A DNA stretch of 64,000 nucleotides from Nyssa sinensis. Its lineage: Eukaryota; Streptophyta; Magnoliopsida; Cornales; Nyssaceae. How positions within the stretch are numbered: the first letter of the stretch is position 1; each line of letters opens with the position of its first letter. The notes beneath the pieces were generated by a model. The model ran no database searches. It was not told where the DNA came from and saw only the letters and a list, made by a program, of their open reading frames with translations. The stretch spans positions 248,001 through 312,000 of the forward strand of contig CM018048.1 in NCBI GenBank assembly GCA_008638375.1. The letters run 5' to 3'. Below are positions 22,634-33,560 of the stretch, one piece after another. The translations under genes and the position numbers were made by a program.

Positions 22634-25094
22634 TAGAGGAATGAGGGTGTGTCTCGGGTGAGAAGAAAAGAGAAGGAAAGAAAGAGAAAGAAGAGAGAAA
22701 CAGAGAGAGAGAGAGGGTTCTAGACTGTGAAGAAGGAGAGGAGGCTCGAGGAGGAACCAGAAAGGTGGAGGTGGGCACGGCTAGAGAGAGAAACGGCCAA
22801 GAAAATTGTAAGTGGTTCCTTCTGTTTCAATTTTTTAAAAGCATTTCAATTGATTTGGACTATAGGAACTTAGAGAGCATGATGTAGGGATCATTTTGCA
22901 AGAAGAATGAGAATGAATGGTTGAGAAACTAGGGAGAAATCCCTAGTTGCAGGTCTCGGCCATGGAGGTTGAACCTCAACATTTCATGTGTAAAACTTCC
23001 CTTAAACGATCCTAAATTAACCCTATGAAGTGCAGAAAGAGAATGGAGAAAGAAAGAATGAAAAACATTAGAAAAATATACAAGAAATTGGAATTTTTCA
23101 ATTGGCCGGAGATTCGGCCATGAGCCTTTGAGCTCTATTTCGTGGAGATGGGGACGGTTTGAGGGGAAGTGGAGGTTGGATATGGAGCCTACACGAAAAA
23201 CCCTAGAGAATGGCATTTAAAAAAGGGGGAAAACTCATCGGAGGCCGGTCGCCGGCGCCGGAGAAGGCGCCGGAACCCTACCGCTGCTTCGCCGGAGAAT
23301 CGGGGAAGAAGGTAGGGGTGTCGGGTCGGGTCTCGGGTCGGATCCGGGTCTGGTTCGGGCGGGTACGGGTTGCCCCTGCCACGTGTCAACCATTGTTTTA
23401 AATTAAATGAATTTGAACCTTTTTAAAATTTAAACCTTTAGATTTGAACCTTTTGAATTTGAACCTTAACCTGAACTTTCAGAAATTACGAATTGACCCC
23501 CCAACTGTTAGAAATTACACTTTGACCCACCTGATTAAATTATTAATAAAATATTAATTAAATTAATTAATTAATTATTTAATTAAATTAATTTAATTAA
23601 TTAAATATTCAAAAACATCCCGGAGTCCAAATGAGACAAGTCATTAGTGTATTTTGACTATCTCGACTATTCCGAGACCAATGGTGAGGTCCGTTTTACG
23701 AGACGGGGTCCCAAAAAATAAAATACCCGTGGTAACCCTTAAAATTACCAAAATGCCCCTAGATTGAAACACAGTCAAACGAACTCCGAATTAGGTAAAC
23801 AAATAGTGGAATTTTATTATCTCGAACATTCCGGACTCAACCGTGGAGTCCGATTTGTGAAAAGAGGTCACGAAATGTAAGGACACGTGTGAAGTGCAAA
23901 ATGACTGTTTTGCCCTTTTCAACCCAGGTGTCCGAATTGAGTTCTACGAAAACCTAGGCTTACTTTCTTAAACGTTCTAAAACCAATGGTAGGGTTTAAT
24001 TTAGCAAAATAGAAACCTATGAATTTAAAGACATAAAATTTGATGAATAGCATACATTCAAACAACAATGGACTGAATTGTAATTTCTACTTTTAGGGAC
24101 ACTGACAGGATAGGAGGAGGCGATCTGATCTCCTACATTTTCGTCCGCCCGTTCAGTTACATATAGTGCTCGATCTTCTAGGGTTGATACCAACCCATCA
24201 GGTATGGTGTTTTGCTAGTGTTAGAAATAAAGTTAAGTTAGGAATAATTGTGAGTGACTGAATGTCGTGTGTGTTTATCTGTAATGTGTTTACTGTTTAT
24301 TTGGAATTGGTTGTTCACATGCTTACATGTTACTTGTACCTTTTGAATATTTGGTGAATGATGAATGTGACTCACGACATGTGTATATGTTAATTTTACG
24401 AGATATGATTGCATGTGGAATTAGTTAGGTGATTTATATATTATTGTCTCGAGCATGCTATATTGTGGAAACCATGTATCATTGAGATTACATTGGCATA
24501 TTGGCATATGATGAATCCTTTGAGAACATGGCGTGGGTAAGCACGTGGTGCTTTGCATTATGAGGGTGTAGATCCTGTGGTGAAAAACCCAAAATTGGCC
24601 ATTGCATTGGTACTCCGTAGCCATCGGGGAGTACCCGTAAACGAGACATGGGTGTGGCATGGAGTTGTGCATGGGTGTGTCACGCATACTATTCATATAT
24701 ACTACTGCGATGCTTGAATGTCATTTAGAAATAAATGTACACTTTGCACATGCCACGCCTTGGCTTTATTTCTGGCATTAGCACTTCATCATACCAGCAG
24801 TTGAGCTGACCCATTCGTGGGCAACATTTTTCAGATGAGGACCCCCCAGCTGCTTGAGACCCAGTGATGCTTTGATAAGGGAAAACACTTGTTATATTTT
24901 GTCCATGAGACTTGTATATTGAAATGTAAGGGCTTAAGCCCGAATGACTCCTGAACGATGTATCTTATGTTATTTTGTGTATGGATGATGATGGACGCAT
25001 GTTTATTGAATTTAATTACTTTTGTCCTTTTATTTATTTTACTTTCTGTCTCGTTACTCGCGCCCCGGGTTCGTGGGAAATTCGGGGCGTGACA
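22130..25094 (+). repeat. Tekay-like 3' LTR
   Basis: Same ends and content as 16234-19199. Differences seen by eye include A/G near 16965 versus 22858, gagatccg versus gaggtccg, cccgaaa versus cccaaaa, and shifts in TA, GA and ATT repeat lengths. Confidence 0.95.
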
Positions 25095-25200
25095 AAAAAT
25101 AAAAATAAAACTAAAGTTCTAAATTAAAACCAAGATTGCTTTATTTCAATATTGGCAAAAATAAGAAGAAATCAATCCCCCAGCAACGGCACCAAAAACT
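25095..25200 (-). other. Right target duplication of the Tekay-like element and the rest of the Athila-like leader with primer-binding site
   Basis: aaaaa at 25095-25099 is the target duplication. On the minus strand the sequence next to the 5' LTR reads tttttggtgccgttgctggg (about 25179-25198). It matches the TGGCGCCGTTGCCGGGGA primer-binding site complementary to plant tRNA-Asp, with two changes. Confidence 0.82.
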
Positions 25201-26412
25201 TGATCGGTGCAAAACTGCAAGTGCACAGTATCGTAGTTTTATAGTAAAGTAATAAGAAAAGTATCGTCCTCAAGGATTGGTAACTTACTTTTGAAAAATA
25301 CTAAAATTATACTAATCTCGACTTTATTTAGAAAAGTCACTAAGATTTTTGTAATTACAAATTAAAATAAAATCAATTCAAAGAAAATACTCAAAGGAAA
25401 AGAAAGATGTTGTTCGAAAATCAAATTAATAGGAAAGAAAACTTCTAGGAAATCGATTTCACCTAATCCCTCACTATGCTTTACTCATCTAACTAATTGA
25501 ATTTAATTCTCTATGTTTGTTAGCAAATCTCCAATTCATCTAAAAGCTTCTTTCGACAGTCAATTGAAAATTTTTCTTGTTCATCATTTCACACAAGAAT
25601 ATGCAAATTAATAAAGCAAGAAAACAATAAGACCAATGATTTTAATACTACACAGGTTCATATAAGTCTTTTGATCTCTATATTCACCTATGCTGAAATA
25701 TCCAAGATCTATCCTATAATTCCCTCTTTCTACAGCAAATCACAAGATCAAAATCATCTAATTAATGACTAGTTAATTAGAAGAGATAAGTTCATAATAA
25801 ATCAAACAAACATGAAAGAGAATTACTTCAAATTAGCATAGAAAAGCAAGCATAGTTCGAGACCAGATTACATCGTTTTCCTTGAATAAAGAAAATTTAG
25901 TTCATGCTAAAAATTAAATTCAACATAAACGAATTCACCATAATTTTTTTTGAGAGGAATGGAAGAAAATGAACACTAAAAAATACTCGTTGCAGCCCGT
26001 AGTGCGCTCTTGCACTGCTTCTTTTTTCTCCTTCCTTGCTTGTGCCCTCGCTGCTGCTTGTCTAGCCACCTTTTTCTTTTTCTTTTTCTTTTTTTCCTGC
26101 TACTGCGCCGTTCTCTTTTTTTTTTCTTTCTTTCTTTTCCTATTTTTTCAATGCCCAGCGTCGCTTCTTTTTCTTTCTTTCTTTGTTCCACGCCTTACGC
26201 CATAGCTGCCTTCCTTTTTTTTTTCTTTTCTTTTTATATGTTGCAAAAACCCTAACCATTATGTTATCTCCCGATGTGGGACTTCTTCTTCAAATCTGAA
26301 ATAAAATTTAAATGATGACAATGAAGCCTAAAATCAACCAGAAAATAAATAAAATTAGACTAAAGTTTAAAGTTAAGGAGTGATAAAATATTCTAAATTA
26401 TGCAAGTCATCA
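25201..26412 (-). repeat. Athila-like 5' LTR
   Basis: It has TGATCGGTGC...GCAAGTCATCA ends on the plus strand and is co-linear with 10816-11991. It carries an extra stretch near 25785-25850 that the other copy lacks. The T-rich block at 26000-26240 produces spurious frames. Confidence 0.92.
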
Positions 26413-26417
26413 ACAAC
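26413..26417. other. Right target-site duplication (acaac) of the Athila-like element
   Basis: A perfect repeat of 10811-10815. Removing the insertion joins 10815 to 26418 and restores continuous Tat sequence. Confidence 0.9.
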
Positions 26418-26486
26418 TAAGGCCATTATCGTCGTAACCGTTTGTTGGAATTGGAGCCATAAATGTCATCTTTCTTTAAATGGTCT

Positions 26487-26494
26487 TATAAATA
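26487..26494 (+). promoter_or_regulatory. Candidate TATA box for the Tat accessory ORF
   Basis: tataaata lies about 250 bp upstream of the first ATG (26744) of the plus-strand accessory ORF, in sequence that belongs to the Tat element. A TATA of this form would allow transcription opposite to gag-pol. Transcription is inferred, not shown. Confidence 0.4.
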
Positions 26495-29400
26495 AGAAAA
26501 ACCTCCCCAAGAAGAATTTTTTATGAGCTCTTAAAAACACCAAGTGTATTTTTGAGCAAGAAGAAAATCTCAAGGTGATTTTCGATATACTTAAAGATAT
26601 TTCTGGCCATCAACCTTCCAGTTTCTGGTCAGTTGTGAAAGTATTTTAAATATCTCTCCATTTATTCTTTTTATTTTATTTTTTTGCTCATATTCTTCTT
26701 CTCATTCTTTTCTTCTTTTTTATTTGAGTTTAACTTTGGGAAGATGGTTGTTTCTAACGCTCAGTCAAGCCAGGAGAAAAAGATATGGAGGTTGTAGAGG
26801 TAGGAGATCAAGAGGCACTAGATCTTATTTTGAGTGATGAGGCTAGGAATGCCTCAGGTGATAGCTCGGGAGTGCTTCTAATCGAAGGGCACCTTGAACG
26901 AAATAGAGAGGCTGGTACATCGGGCAAGCCTCATAGGAGAGAAAAGGGCGAGAGTGCCATGGCTGAGGGTATGTTAGATGCCTTGAGAGTTAATTTTAAC
27001 TTTCCTGAAAACGTGTCCTGTAAAATATCGAGGGCTATAGATCGCCCATTAGACATTGAGAGAGGGGAGATCTGCGCCTACCTTAAATGATTTGAGGTCG
27101 GTGTACGCTTTCCTTTTCATCCTTTAGTGAGCGAGTTCTTGAGCTGGTTCAAAATCTGTCCTGCCGACTAAACATCAATAGTTGGAGGCAGTTGATGGCT
27201 TTTTTAGCCCTAGGACATCAAATTGAAGTCAAAGTAGACCTGGACCTCATTAGAAGCAACATGGATATAAAATACCTGAAGTCAGAAGGGATGTTTTATA
27301 TGTCCGTCGACAAAGGGTTCAAGCCCTTGACCTTAGTACCCACTTCCAACAAAACATGGAAGAAGTGGTATTTCTTTGTCAATAGTAGTTGGGAATATGA
27401 GGACTTCGAGAACATGAGCAGCTTCTTTCCTCGGTAGACTGGTTTTAAAGGTGAGCCTACCGAACTTCAAACATTATATTTAATATTATACTTCTGTTTT
27501 GATCTAACTGACCATATTTAAATTTTTCTATCGCAGATAAAAAGGCTTGGAGAAGGTTTTTCTTCACTCCCGACTTCCAAGAAAAATACAAAAAACTTCT
27601 TCGCCGCTAAAAGTGCCCCTACGATTAGATCCTTACCCTTCAAAACTTCATAAAAATAGGACTTGTCAAAGATAGGTCCGAGGTTCTAAAGAAGACAGTG
27701 ATCACTGGGTGGTCGCCCAGTCATAAGAAGATCAAGGGAACCTTTACTCCAACGGAGCAAGCTCCTCCTCAAAAGAAAAGAAAAACAAAGGCTAGAGGGC
27801 CAATCTCTCTCGAACATACAATTTTCGAGGATGTGACACTACCCATCGTGGGACGCAAACTTCCTCCACCTCTAGCCCTAATGTCGTGTACTGATTCTTG
27901 AGGTAAAGGAAGACGTACACAGTTTTTCTAAGGATGGCCATGGCTGAAATAGGGGAGGTTTCCATAAAGAAGGCCAACAAGGAGGCTTAGAGCTCGGCAG
28001 CTGGTTGCTTCAAAGGGTTGAAGGCTCAGAAGATTGCTAAGGACCTATTGGTCTCCCATATGAGGGTAAGATTGTCCTGATTTATGTTTTAGTCAATCTG
28101 CTTATATTTTTCTAACCTTTTGTTCTTACTAACTTTGTTAATTCTACATGTTTGTAGGTGGCTCATGCTATGGCCGCCATCATGTACTGTCCTAAAGAAT
28201 CTGGGACTGTCCGATCCGCTACTTTTTCATTTGAAGGAAAATTGAAGGAGTCCCTTATTGCCTTATCTATTTTGAAGTCCTGAAAGAATGCCTTGACATC
28301 AGATTTAGAGGTCTTAAGGAAAGAAAATGAGGACACCGAAGTCGCTGCTGCTTAGAATCATTGTTGCCAATGTGCAAGCGGTGAGAGAGGAGACGAAGAG
28401 AGCTCTAAGGGAAGAGGTTTAGAGGCTAGGCAGGGTGTCACGACCCGAAACCCACCCTATGCGGATCACGTGTCGTGGGCCGGCCCAATGGCCATCCCTA
28501 CTTTTTTCATTCTTTTACCAATGATAACAATGAGCAATATGACCATAACATTAAAGTGCGAAAGCCTTATTACAACATTGTTCCAAAAACTGAAAATAAG
28601 TTTGATAATAACCAACACATAAACCATTTTCTTTTAGGTGGTGAGTGCATGGGAGAAACTACTGTATTCTATTATGCTCCTCAACCGTCTCCCTACACTC
28701 CGGATCTCCTACTGTGGTTCTGTAGCATTCTCACCTGAAAAATATAATAAAGGGATGAGCTAACAAAGCTCAGTAAGTAAAAGCCTATCTCCAATACGGT
28801 TGAGCGATTACATAGGAAAATAAATTCAAGGGAAACATGATAGCCAGTCATGACAACAACTACAGTCAACTGTAAAACGCCACAATAGCCAATGAATGAT
28901 AAGGTACAATAACAATCAAGAGAAACAATGTATCATGAATATGGAATAGACCCAATGATCACAATTAACATAAATATTGCCACAATAAAACGATCACAGT
29001 CAAGTCCAATACATAAAGAACAATCAATATAGAAATATTCATAGGAAAATGAAAACATCCTATGAATCCAATAAACGTCAATATATCAATTAAACATGAA
29101 TAATACCTTTACTCTGTTCAGGGTTTGGCGGACCCTCGATTTTTTGGGGCTCGGCATACCCCCATTTTCATGAATGCATATAAAATTTCCATTAAACTCA
29201 CTGCGTAAAAATGCCATCATTGCCATGTGTCCGTTTGACCCATAGGTCCCATAAATTGACCCGTAGGTCCCAGTCATTCAGATATTATCAGATGGGTAAT
29301 GTGACTAAGCATAAAACCAGGCACTTTACATAAATCAGGATTCTATTGTATTCCATATGAAGTGTACAAGCATGGAACACCATAACATAAGCATACAGTG

Positions 29401-30117
29401 AATAGACATCAATACAGTGAATCAAGTCATGCTATATCAATCAACAGACATCCACCAGGTAGAACAATATCCATGGTGGAAATAATAATAGTGGATATAT
29501 ATACTTGAGTACAATTTTTGGCAGTAATAGAAAGACCGTGACTTGGAATACCACGTATCAAATATAGGAATTTACTTACCTTATCGATGCGTCTTAGTAT
29601 TCTGTGATCTTTCATTTTCCTTTCGAGTCGCCTATATATCAGTAAACACGTTTTAGCTTTAATGTCATTTATCAAATTTATGCCTCGTTACTCTAAATAT
29701 CTCTTTTATTAATTTAGGCTTTTACGACTTCTAATTAAACTAATTTACCCAAAGGTAAAATGGTCATTTATGTGTCTCTATTTTTTGGGTTCTGTTTTCA
29801 CAATTTGGACTTCACCGTTGAGTCCAAAAGGTTTGAAATAATAAAAATTCACTATTTACTAACTCAATCGGAGTCCGTTTGACTCACCTTCAACTTAGGG
29901 GCATTTTGGTCATTTTGGTGTTCTACGGGTATTTTATTTTTTGGGACTCTGTATCATGAAACAGACCTCACCATTGAATCCAGAAGATCCAAAACAGTAA
30001 GTTTTCATTATTCATTCGACTAATTTACACGTCGAAATTTAATTTTTAATAAATTTAAACCAATTTATTAAATTAATTAAGTGTAGCTAATACATATAGT
30101 ATTTGAGCCCAAACAGA

Positions 30118-30245
30118 CCACATGTGCCTTAGTGGCACAGTGGTCCAAGCTTCTCACCCTTTCCCCCTTGGTCACAAGTTCAAGTCACTGCCCATACAAT
30201 TTGTTTTTCATTTCCTGTACAATTGTAAATTGTAAGCCAAACAAT
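30118..30245 (+). repeat. tRNA-like (SINE-like) segment inside the solo LTR
   Basis: tggcacagtgg (near 30132) fits an RNA polymerase III box A, and aagttcaagtcac (near 30177) fits a weak box B about 45 bp downstream, followed by T-rich sequence. It may be an old tRNA-derived SINE or part of the LTR itself. No target duplication could be read. Confidence 0.35.
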
Positions 30246-31139
30246 GAATAGCTTCTCCTTCACAACCAAACACCCCCCAAACTCCAATTTAAAACATGAC
30301 CCATAAAGAAACAGTGTTGGGCAGCCCTCTAAATGGGTGGGTCGGGTTTAACCTGGCCCGTTTTGGCCCAAATCAAGGAACAAAAACCTAGCTGCACAAC
30401 ACCCTTCCTAGAGCATTGTCGGTCATCTCTTTCGTCAACGGCGACTCACCGGCGATGGATTTTCTTGCGTTTTTCAGTGGGGTTCGAACCTACAGGTCAT
30501 GGGCAACTCGAATCTACTCTCGATTTTCTGATCGGAGTGTCGGATCTCTCCCAAAATAGGGAAAACTGCAGCTCCAACGGAGCTATGCAGTTTTCCAGCC
30601 AGCCCTTTTCTCCTCCGTTTTCTACTCTTTTCTTCTATAGTTTTGGCCCATTTTTCTCCCATTCAAATCTTGCACTTCCTAGGAACAATCCCCCATCGTT
30701 TAAACCAAGTTAAACGCATCAAAATTTCACAACTCAATTTTTTATTCGTTCCCTGTAAATGCCATTTTCTCACTCGTTTCTAGATCATTTCTCTTGATTC
30801 AAATTACAATATAAACCCAATTCCATGCTTAACAAGATTCTAAAATCAAATTAATCATTCATGCTTATCAAAATTTAAGACAAAAAGTTTAGTGTCTTAC
30901 CCTTTTTTTTTCCTATTGCACGCCCTTGAACAGTTCGACTCTTTGTGTCTCCCTCCCTCTGTTTTTCTTCTCTTCTCTTCCACTGACCTACCTTTTGCTT
31001 CTTCCTTCCTTATTTTTTTTTCTTCCTGCTTCATGTGCCACACCACCCTTCCGCTTGTGCTGCTTTCTTCTTCTGTGTTTTTTTCTTTCTAGTTCTAACG
31101 CATGCCTGGCATGCTTTCAATTTAAAACCTCCCCCCTTT

Positions 31140-31146
31140 TATGTCT

Positions 31147-31195
<49 letters not shown>
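31140..31195. repeat. (CT)n microsatellite, with TA repeats at 31279-31330
   Basis: A long CT run and TA runs inside the solo LTR. They generate low-complexity frames that were not annotated. Confidence 0.9.
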
Positions 31196-31960
31196 CATTG
31201 ACCTTTCATTTCCTACGCCTATAAACCCCCCCATTTCCTCTCTTTTTTAATATACGGTTACATGTGTGTAACTGCTTTACATATATATATATATATATTT
31301 ATACCTATATATCTACATATATATATATATTATCCACACATTCAACTTCCTATTTTTTATTTATTTCTTTATTTCTTTATTTTTATTTTTATATTTTTTT
31401 TTCACTATTCATTTGCCCTGGCATCGTCCATATATTCAAGCTATTAAAATTCAACCCTGTTTATTTCATCATCGTAGCATTAGGCCTTATTGGCTCGATT
31501 ACAACTGGGTCTGGGTATTACATAGGGTATTTGCGAATCATGGATACGAAACATTCAAAAAGAAGATCTAAAAGTTTTATCCTAACATTGACATTTTTGG
31601 GGTGGACGAGATCCTGGTAGATGAGCCTGTGATGAGTCCTCCTAAAGCCACCCTGTTGGAAGCTATAGATCCCGAGCAAGAAGCCCCCTCCTCGGCCGAG
31701 GATCATTAGTTAGGTTTTTTTTTTTAAATTTTTCCTCTTTCAGTTTTCTTTGTACTTCCATTGATCATATATATAAAACTATCTTTTTGGCTCTAGAGCT
31801 TGTGTTTAAGTATTTCTGTTTTGCTTAGTCTTCATAACTAATTAGAGGTATGACTTGATTTAAGCAATACTTGTAAAACTAAGGTCGGTAATATTAATGA
31901 CGACATTCATATCATAGTGATGTGGTTCAGCCCTGCAGCTCTTTAGGTTAGATAGGTAAT

Positions 31961-32226
31961 CAATGGATCAAATTTGTAACACTGGTAATAAAACACAAGG
32001 TTTTAGGGATCTGTACATTAATAGTGAAATGGACTAGACTTATAATACTTGTGATAGACACAAGGTTTTTAGGAGTTTATACATTAGTAGTGAAATGGAC
32101 CAGAACTGTAACACTTGTGATGGAAACAAGGTTTTTAGGGGCCCATACATTGGTAAGAAAATGGACCAGACCTATAACAATTGTGATAGACACAAGATTT
32201 TTAGGGGTCTATACATTGGTAGTGAA
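31961..32226. repeat. 66-bp tandem repeat, four copies, in the Tat 3' spacer
   Basis: Copies begin at about 31961, 32028, 32094 and 32160. Each has atggaccagacctataac, acttgtgatagacacaag and taggggtctatacattgg variants. The unit is a multiple of three, so a plus-strand frame stays open through it. The array sits exactly between the convergent ends of the accessory ORF (stop at 31709) and integrase (stop near 32265). Confidence 0.85.
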
Positions 32227-32264
32227 CACTTCAAATAAATAAAAAATAAGAAATTTCTTTACTA

Positions 32265-33560
32265 ATAATACTTGCGTAAGTGCTCAATGTTCTAAGGCCT
32301 GGGTACAGACTTCCCTGTTAAATCTTCTAATCAATAAGTTGTAGGTCTAACAATCTTGGTTACTCTACAAGGCCCTTCCCAGTTAGGGGGGACCTTTCCC
32401 ATGATGGCATCTTTAGTGTTTGGGGACATTCCTCTCAGGATGAGGTCTCCGAGCTGAAAACTAACGGGTTTTAACCCTTTGTCAAAGTATCTAGCCATTC
32501 TCTACTAGTAGGCTTCAATCATGATCTGATCTTGCTCCTGCATTTCTTAAAGGTCTAGATTTTCTACAAGCTGTTGGTCATTAGTCTCTAGGTCAAAGAG
32601 TTCTATTTTAAGGGTTGGCATATCAATTTTAACAAGAATGATTTCCTCGGTGCCTTAGGTAAGTGAGAATGGTGTTTCTGTAGTCAAGATTCTTTTAGTA
32701 GTTCGGTAGGCCTAGAGCACCCTAGGGAGCTCTTTTACCCATCTTCTTTTGTCTTCTTCCAACTTTCTCTTTATGGCTTTTAGAATAGTACGGTTTGTGA
32801 CCTCGGCCTGTCCATTGGCCCTAAAATGTCTTGGAGAGGAGAAGTGGTGACTAATGTGGAGATCTTTACAGAATGTTTCTAATATATTTCCTATAAATTG
32901 TGTCCCGTTCTCAAAAATAATGACTTTGGGTATGCCGAACCTGTATACAACATTTTTTTAAGTGAAGTTCTTGACCTCTACCTCAGCGATGTGGGTTAGT
33001 GGTTCAGCTTCTACCCATTTAGAGAAATAGTCAATGTCGTCTAGCAAGAATCTTCTATTTTGAGGGGCTTTTGGCAATGGTCCTACGATGTCCATTCCCT
33101 ATTGGGCAAAGGACCATGGACTTGCAATAAGGATGAATTCATGCTGAGGTTGATATTGGTAAAAAGAAAAACGCTAACATTTTTCACATATTCGAACATA
33201 CTCTTTAGCTTGTTTTAGCATATTAGGCAAGCAATAGCCCTGAGTTAGTGCTCGATAGGCTATGGTCCTTTAGCCGTAATGGTTGCCACATATCCTCTCG
33301 TGTATTTCGATTAGAACATAGTGGGCCTCTTCTAGGGTAAAATTCCTCTTTAAATATTAAATATCGAGCTGCCCTAATTTGAATTCTTCTGGAATAAATT
33401 TTGTCTTCTGTAAGCAATCCTTCCTTTAGGTATTGAATGGTGGGGCTCATCTAATTCAGAGACTGCTTGGAAATCTGAAAAGCTTGCGATACTTCAATGT
33501 TGGGCCTTAATTGATAAGAGATTTTCACCATCGAATCTCTTTCCGGCCTGAGAGATATTT
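32265..33560 (-). pseudogene. Tat integrase, frameshifted
   Basis: On the minus strand the conserved order is present: a zinc-binding-region remnant, MDIVGPLPKAPQNRRFLLDD and DYFSKWVEAEPL (about 33100-33010), FGIPKVIIFENGTQF (about 32950-32905; the catalytic Asp before NGTQF reads Glu), HFRANGQAEVTNRTIL, WVKELPRVLWAYRTT, and a C-terminal FQLGDLILRGMS...GPCRV block. It ends HLRKYY-stop near 32265. Several stops interrupt it (for example after AQ before MDIVG, and after KNFT). Integrase would insert the cDNA; this copy cannot be functional. Confidence 0.82.

Larger units (their letters stand above)
16234..25094 (+). mobile_element. Young Tekay/Del-like Ty3/gypsy chromovirus, non-autonomous
   Basis: Nearly identical long LTRs (16234-19199, 2966 bp; 22130-25094, 2965 bp) enclose a 2.9-kb interior. 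A primer-binding site for initiator tRNA-Met follows the 5' LTR and a polypurine tract precedes the 3' LTR. The interior has a long gag ORF with two zinc knuckles and a broken integrase/chromodomain remnant. Protease beyond its start, RT, RNase H and the integrase core are gone. Long LTRs and a C-terminal chromodomain fit Tekay (Del). I noticed about eight substitutions between the LTRs plus microsatellite length changes, so the insertion is recent despite the defective interior. It was therefore probably mobilised in trans. Confidence 0.93.
10816..26412 (-). mobile_element. Athila-like Ty3/gypsy element, internally deleted, carrying a nested Tekay-like element
   Basis: LTRs at 10816-11991 (3') and 25201-26412 (5') are flanked by a perfect acaac target duplication. 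On the minus strand the 5' LTR is followed by a primer-binding site matching the tRNA-Asp 3' end, then gag, protease, an integrase tail and a polypurine tract. The tRNA-Asp primer and gag type are those of Athila-like elements. RT, RNase H and the integrase core are absent, and gag has stops, so it is non-autonomous. LTRs differ at roughly 10% of sites over the first 145 bp compared. It lies in the Tat element between the Tat 3' LTR and its accessory ORF. Confidence 0.88.
28436..31522 (-). mobile_element. Tekay-like solo LTR inserted in the Tat accessory ORF
   Basis: It starts tgtcacgacccgaaaccc and ends ctgggtctgggtattaca on the plus strand, the reverse complements of Tekay-type LTR ends. 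Interior blocks (cacaatttggacttcaccgt, gtattttattttttgggact) match the reverse complement of 17760-17970. Flanks are caggg (28431-28435) and taggg (31523-31527), a 5-bp duplication with one mismatch. There is no internal region or second LTR, so it is a solo LTR left by recombination. Length is 3087 bp. Frames inside it (28475-28738, 30333-30713, 30892-31250) are not genes. Confidence 0.8.
26744..31709 (+). pseudogene. Tat accessory (antisense) ORF, 'putative gypsy-type transposon' family, with introns, interrupted by a solo LTR
   Basis: This runs opposite to the Tat gag-pol. Segments are 26744-27450, 27537-28065 and 28158-28435, resuming at 31523-31709 after a solo LTR. Introns are suggested by AAAG|gtgagc (27451) to tcgcag (27536) and by gtaaga (28066) to tttgtag (28157). 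Blocks such as ALGHQIEVKVDLDL, YMSVDKGFKPLTLV, WKKWYFFVNSSWEYED and FFTPDFQEKYKKLLRR resemble the plant 'putative gypsy type transposon' domain (Pfam PF04195). A basic KKRKTK stretch and a glutamate/alanine-rich C-terminal part follow, ending LEAIDPEQEAPSSAEDH-stop. There are several frameshifts and stops (near 26780, 27436, 27610, 27900). Its function is unknown even in intact relatives. Extra ORFs in either orientation are known in Tat elements. Confidence 0.62.

Noticed and set aside
30333..31447. Frames in the 30.3-31.4 kb stretch
   Set aside because: They fall inside the solo LTR and low-complexity CT/TA tracts.
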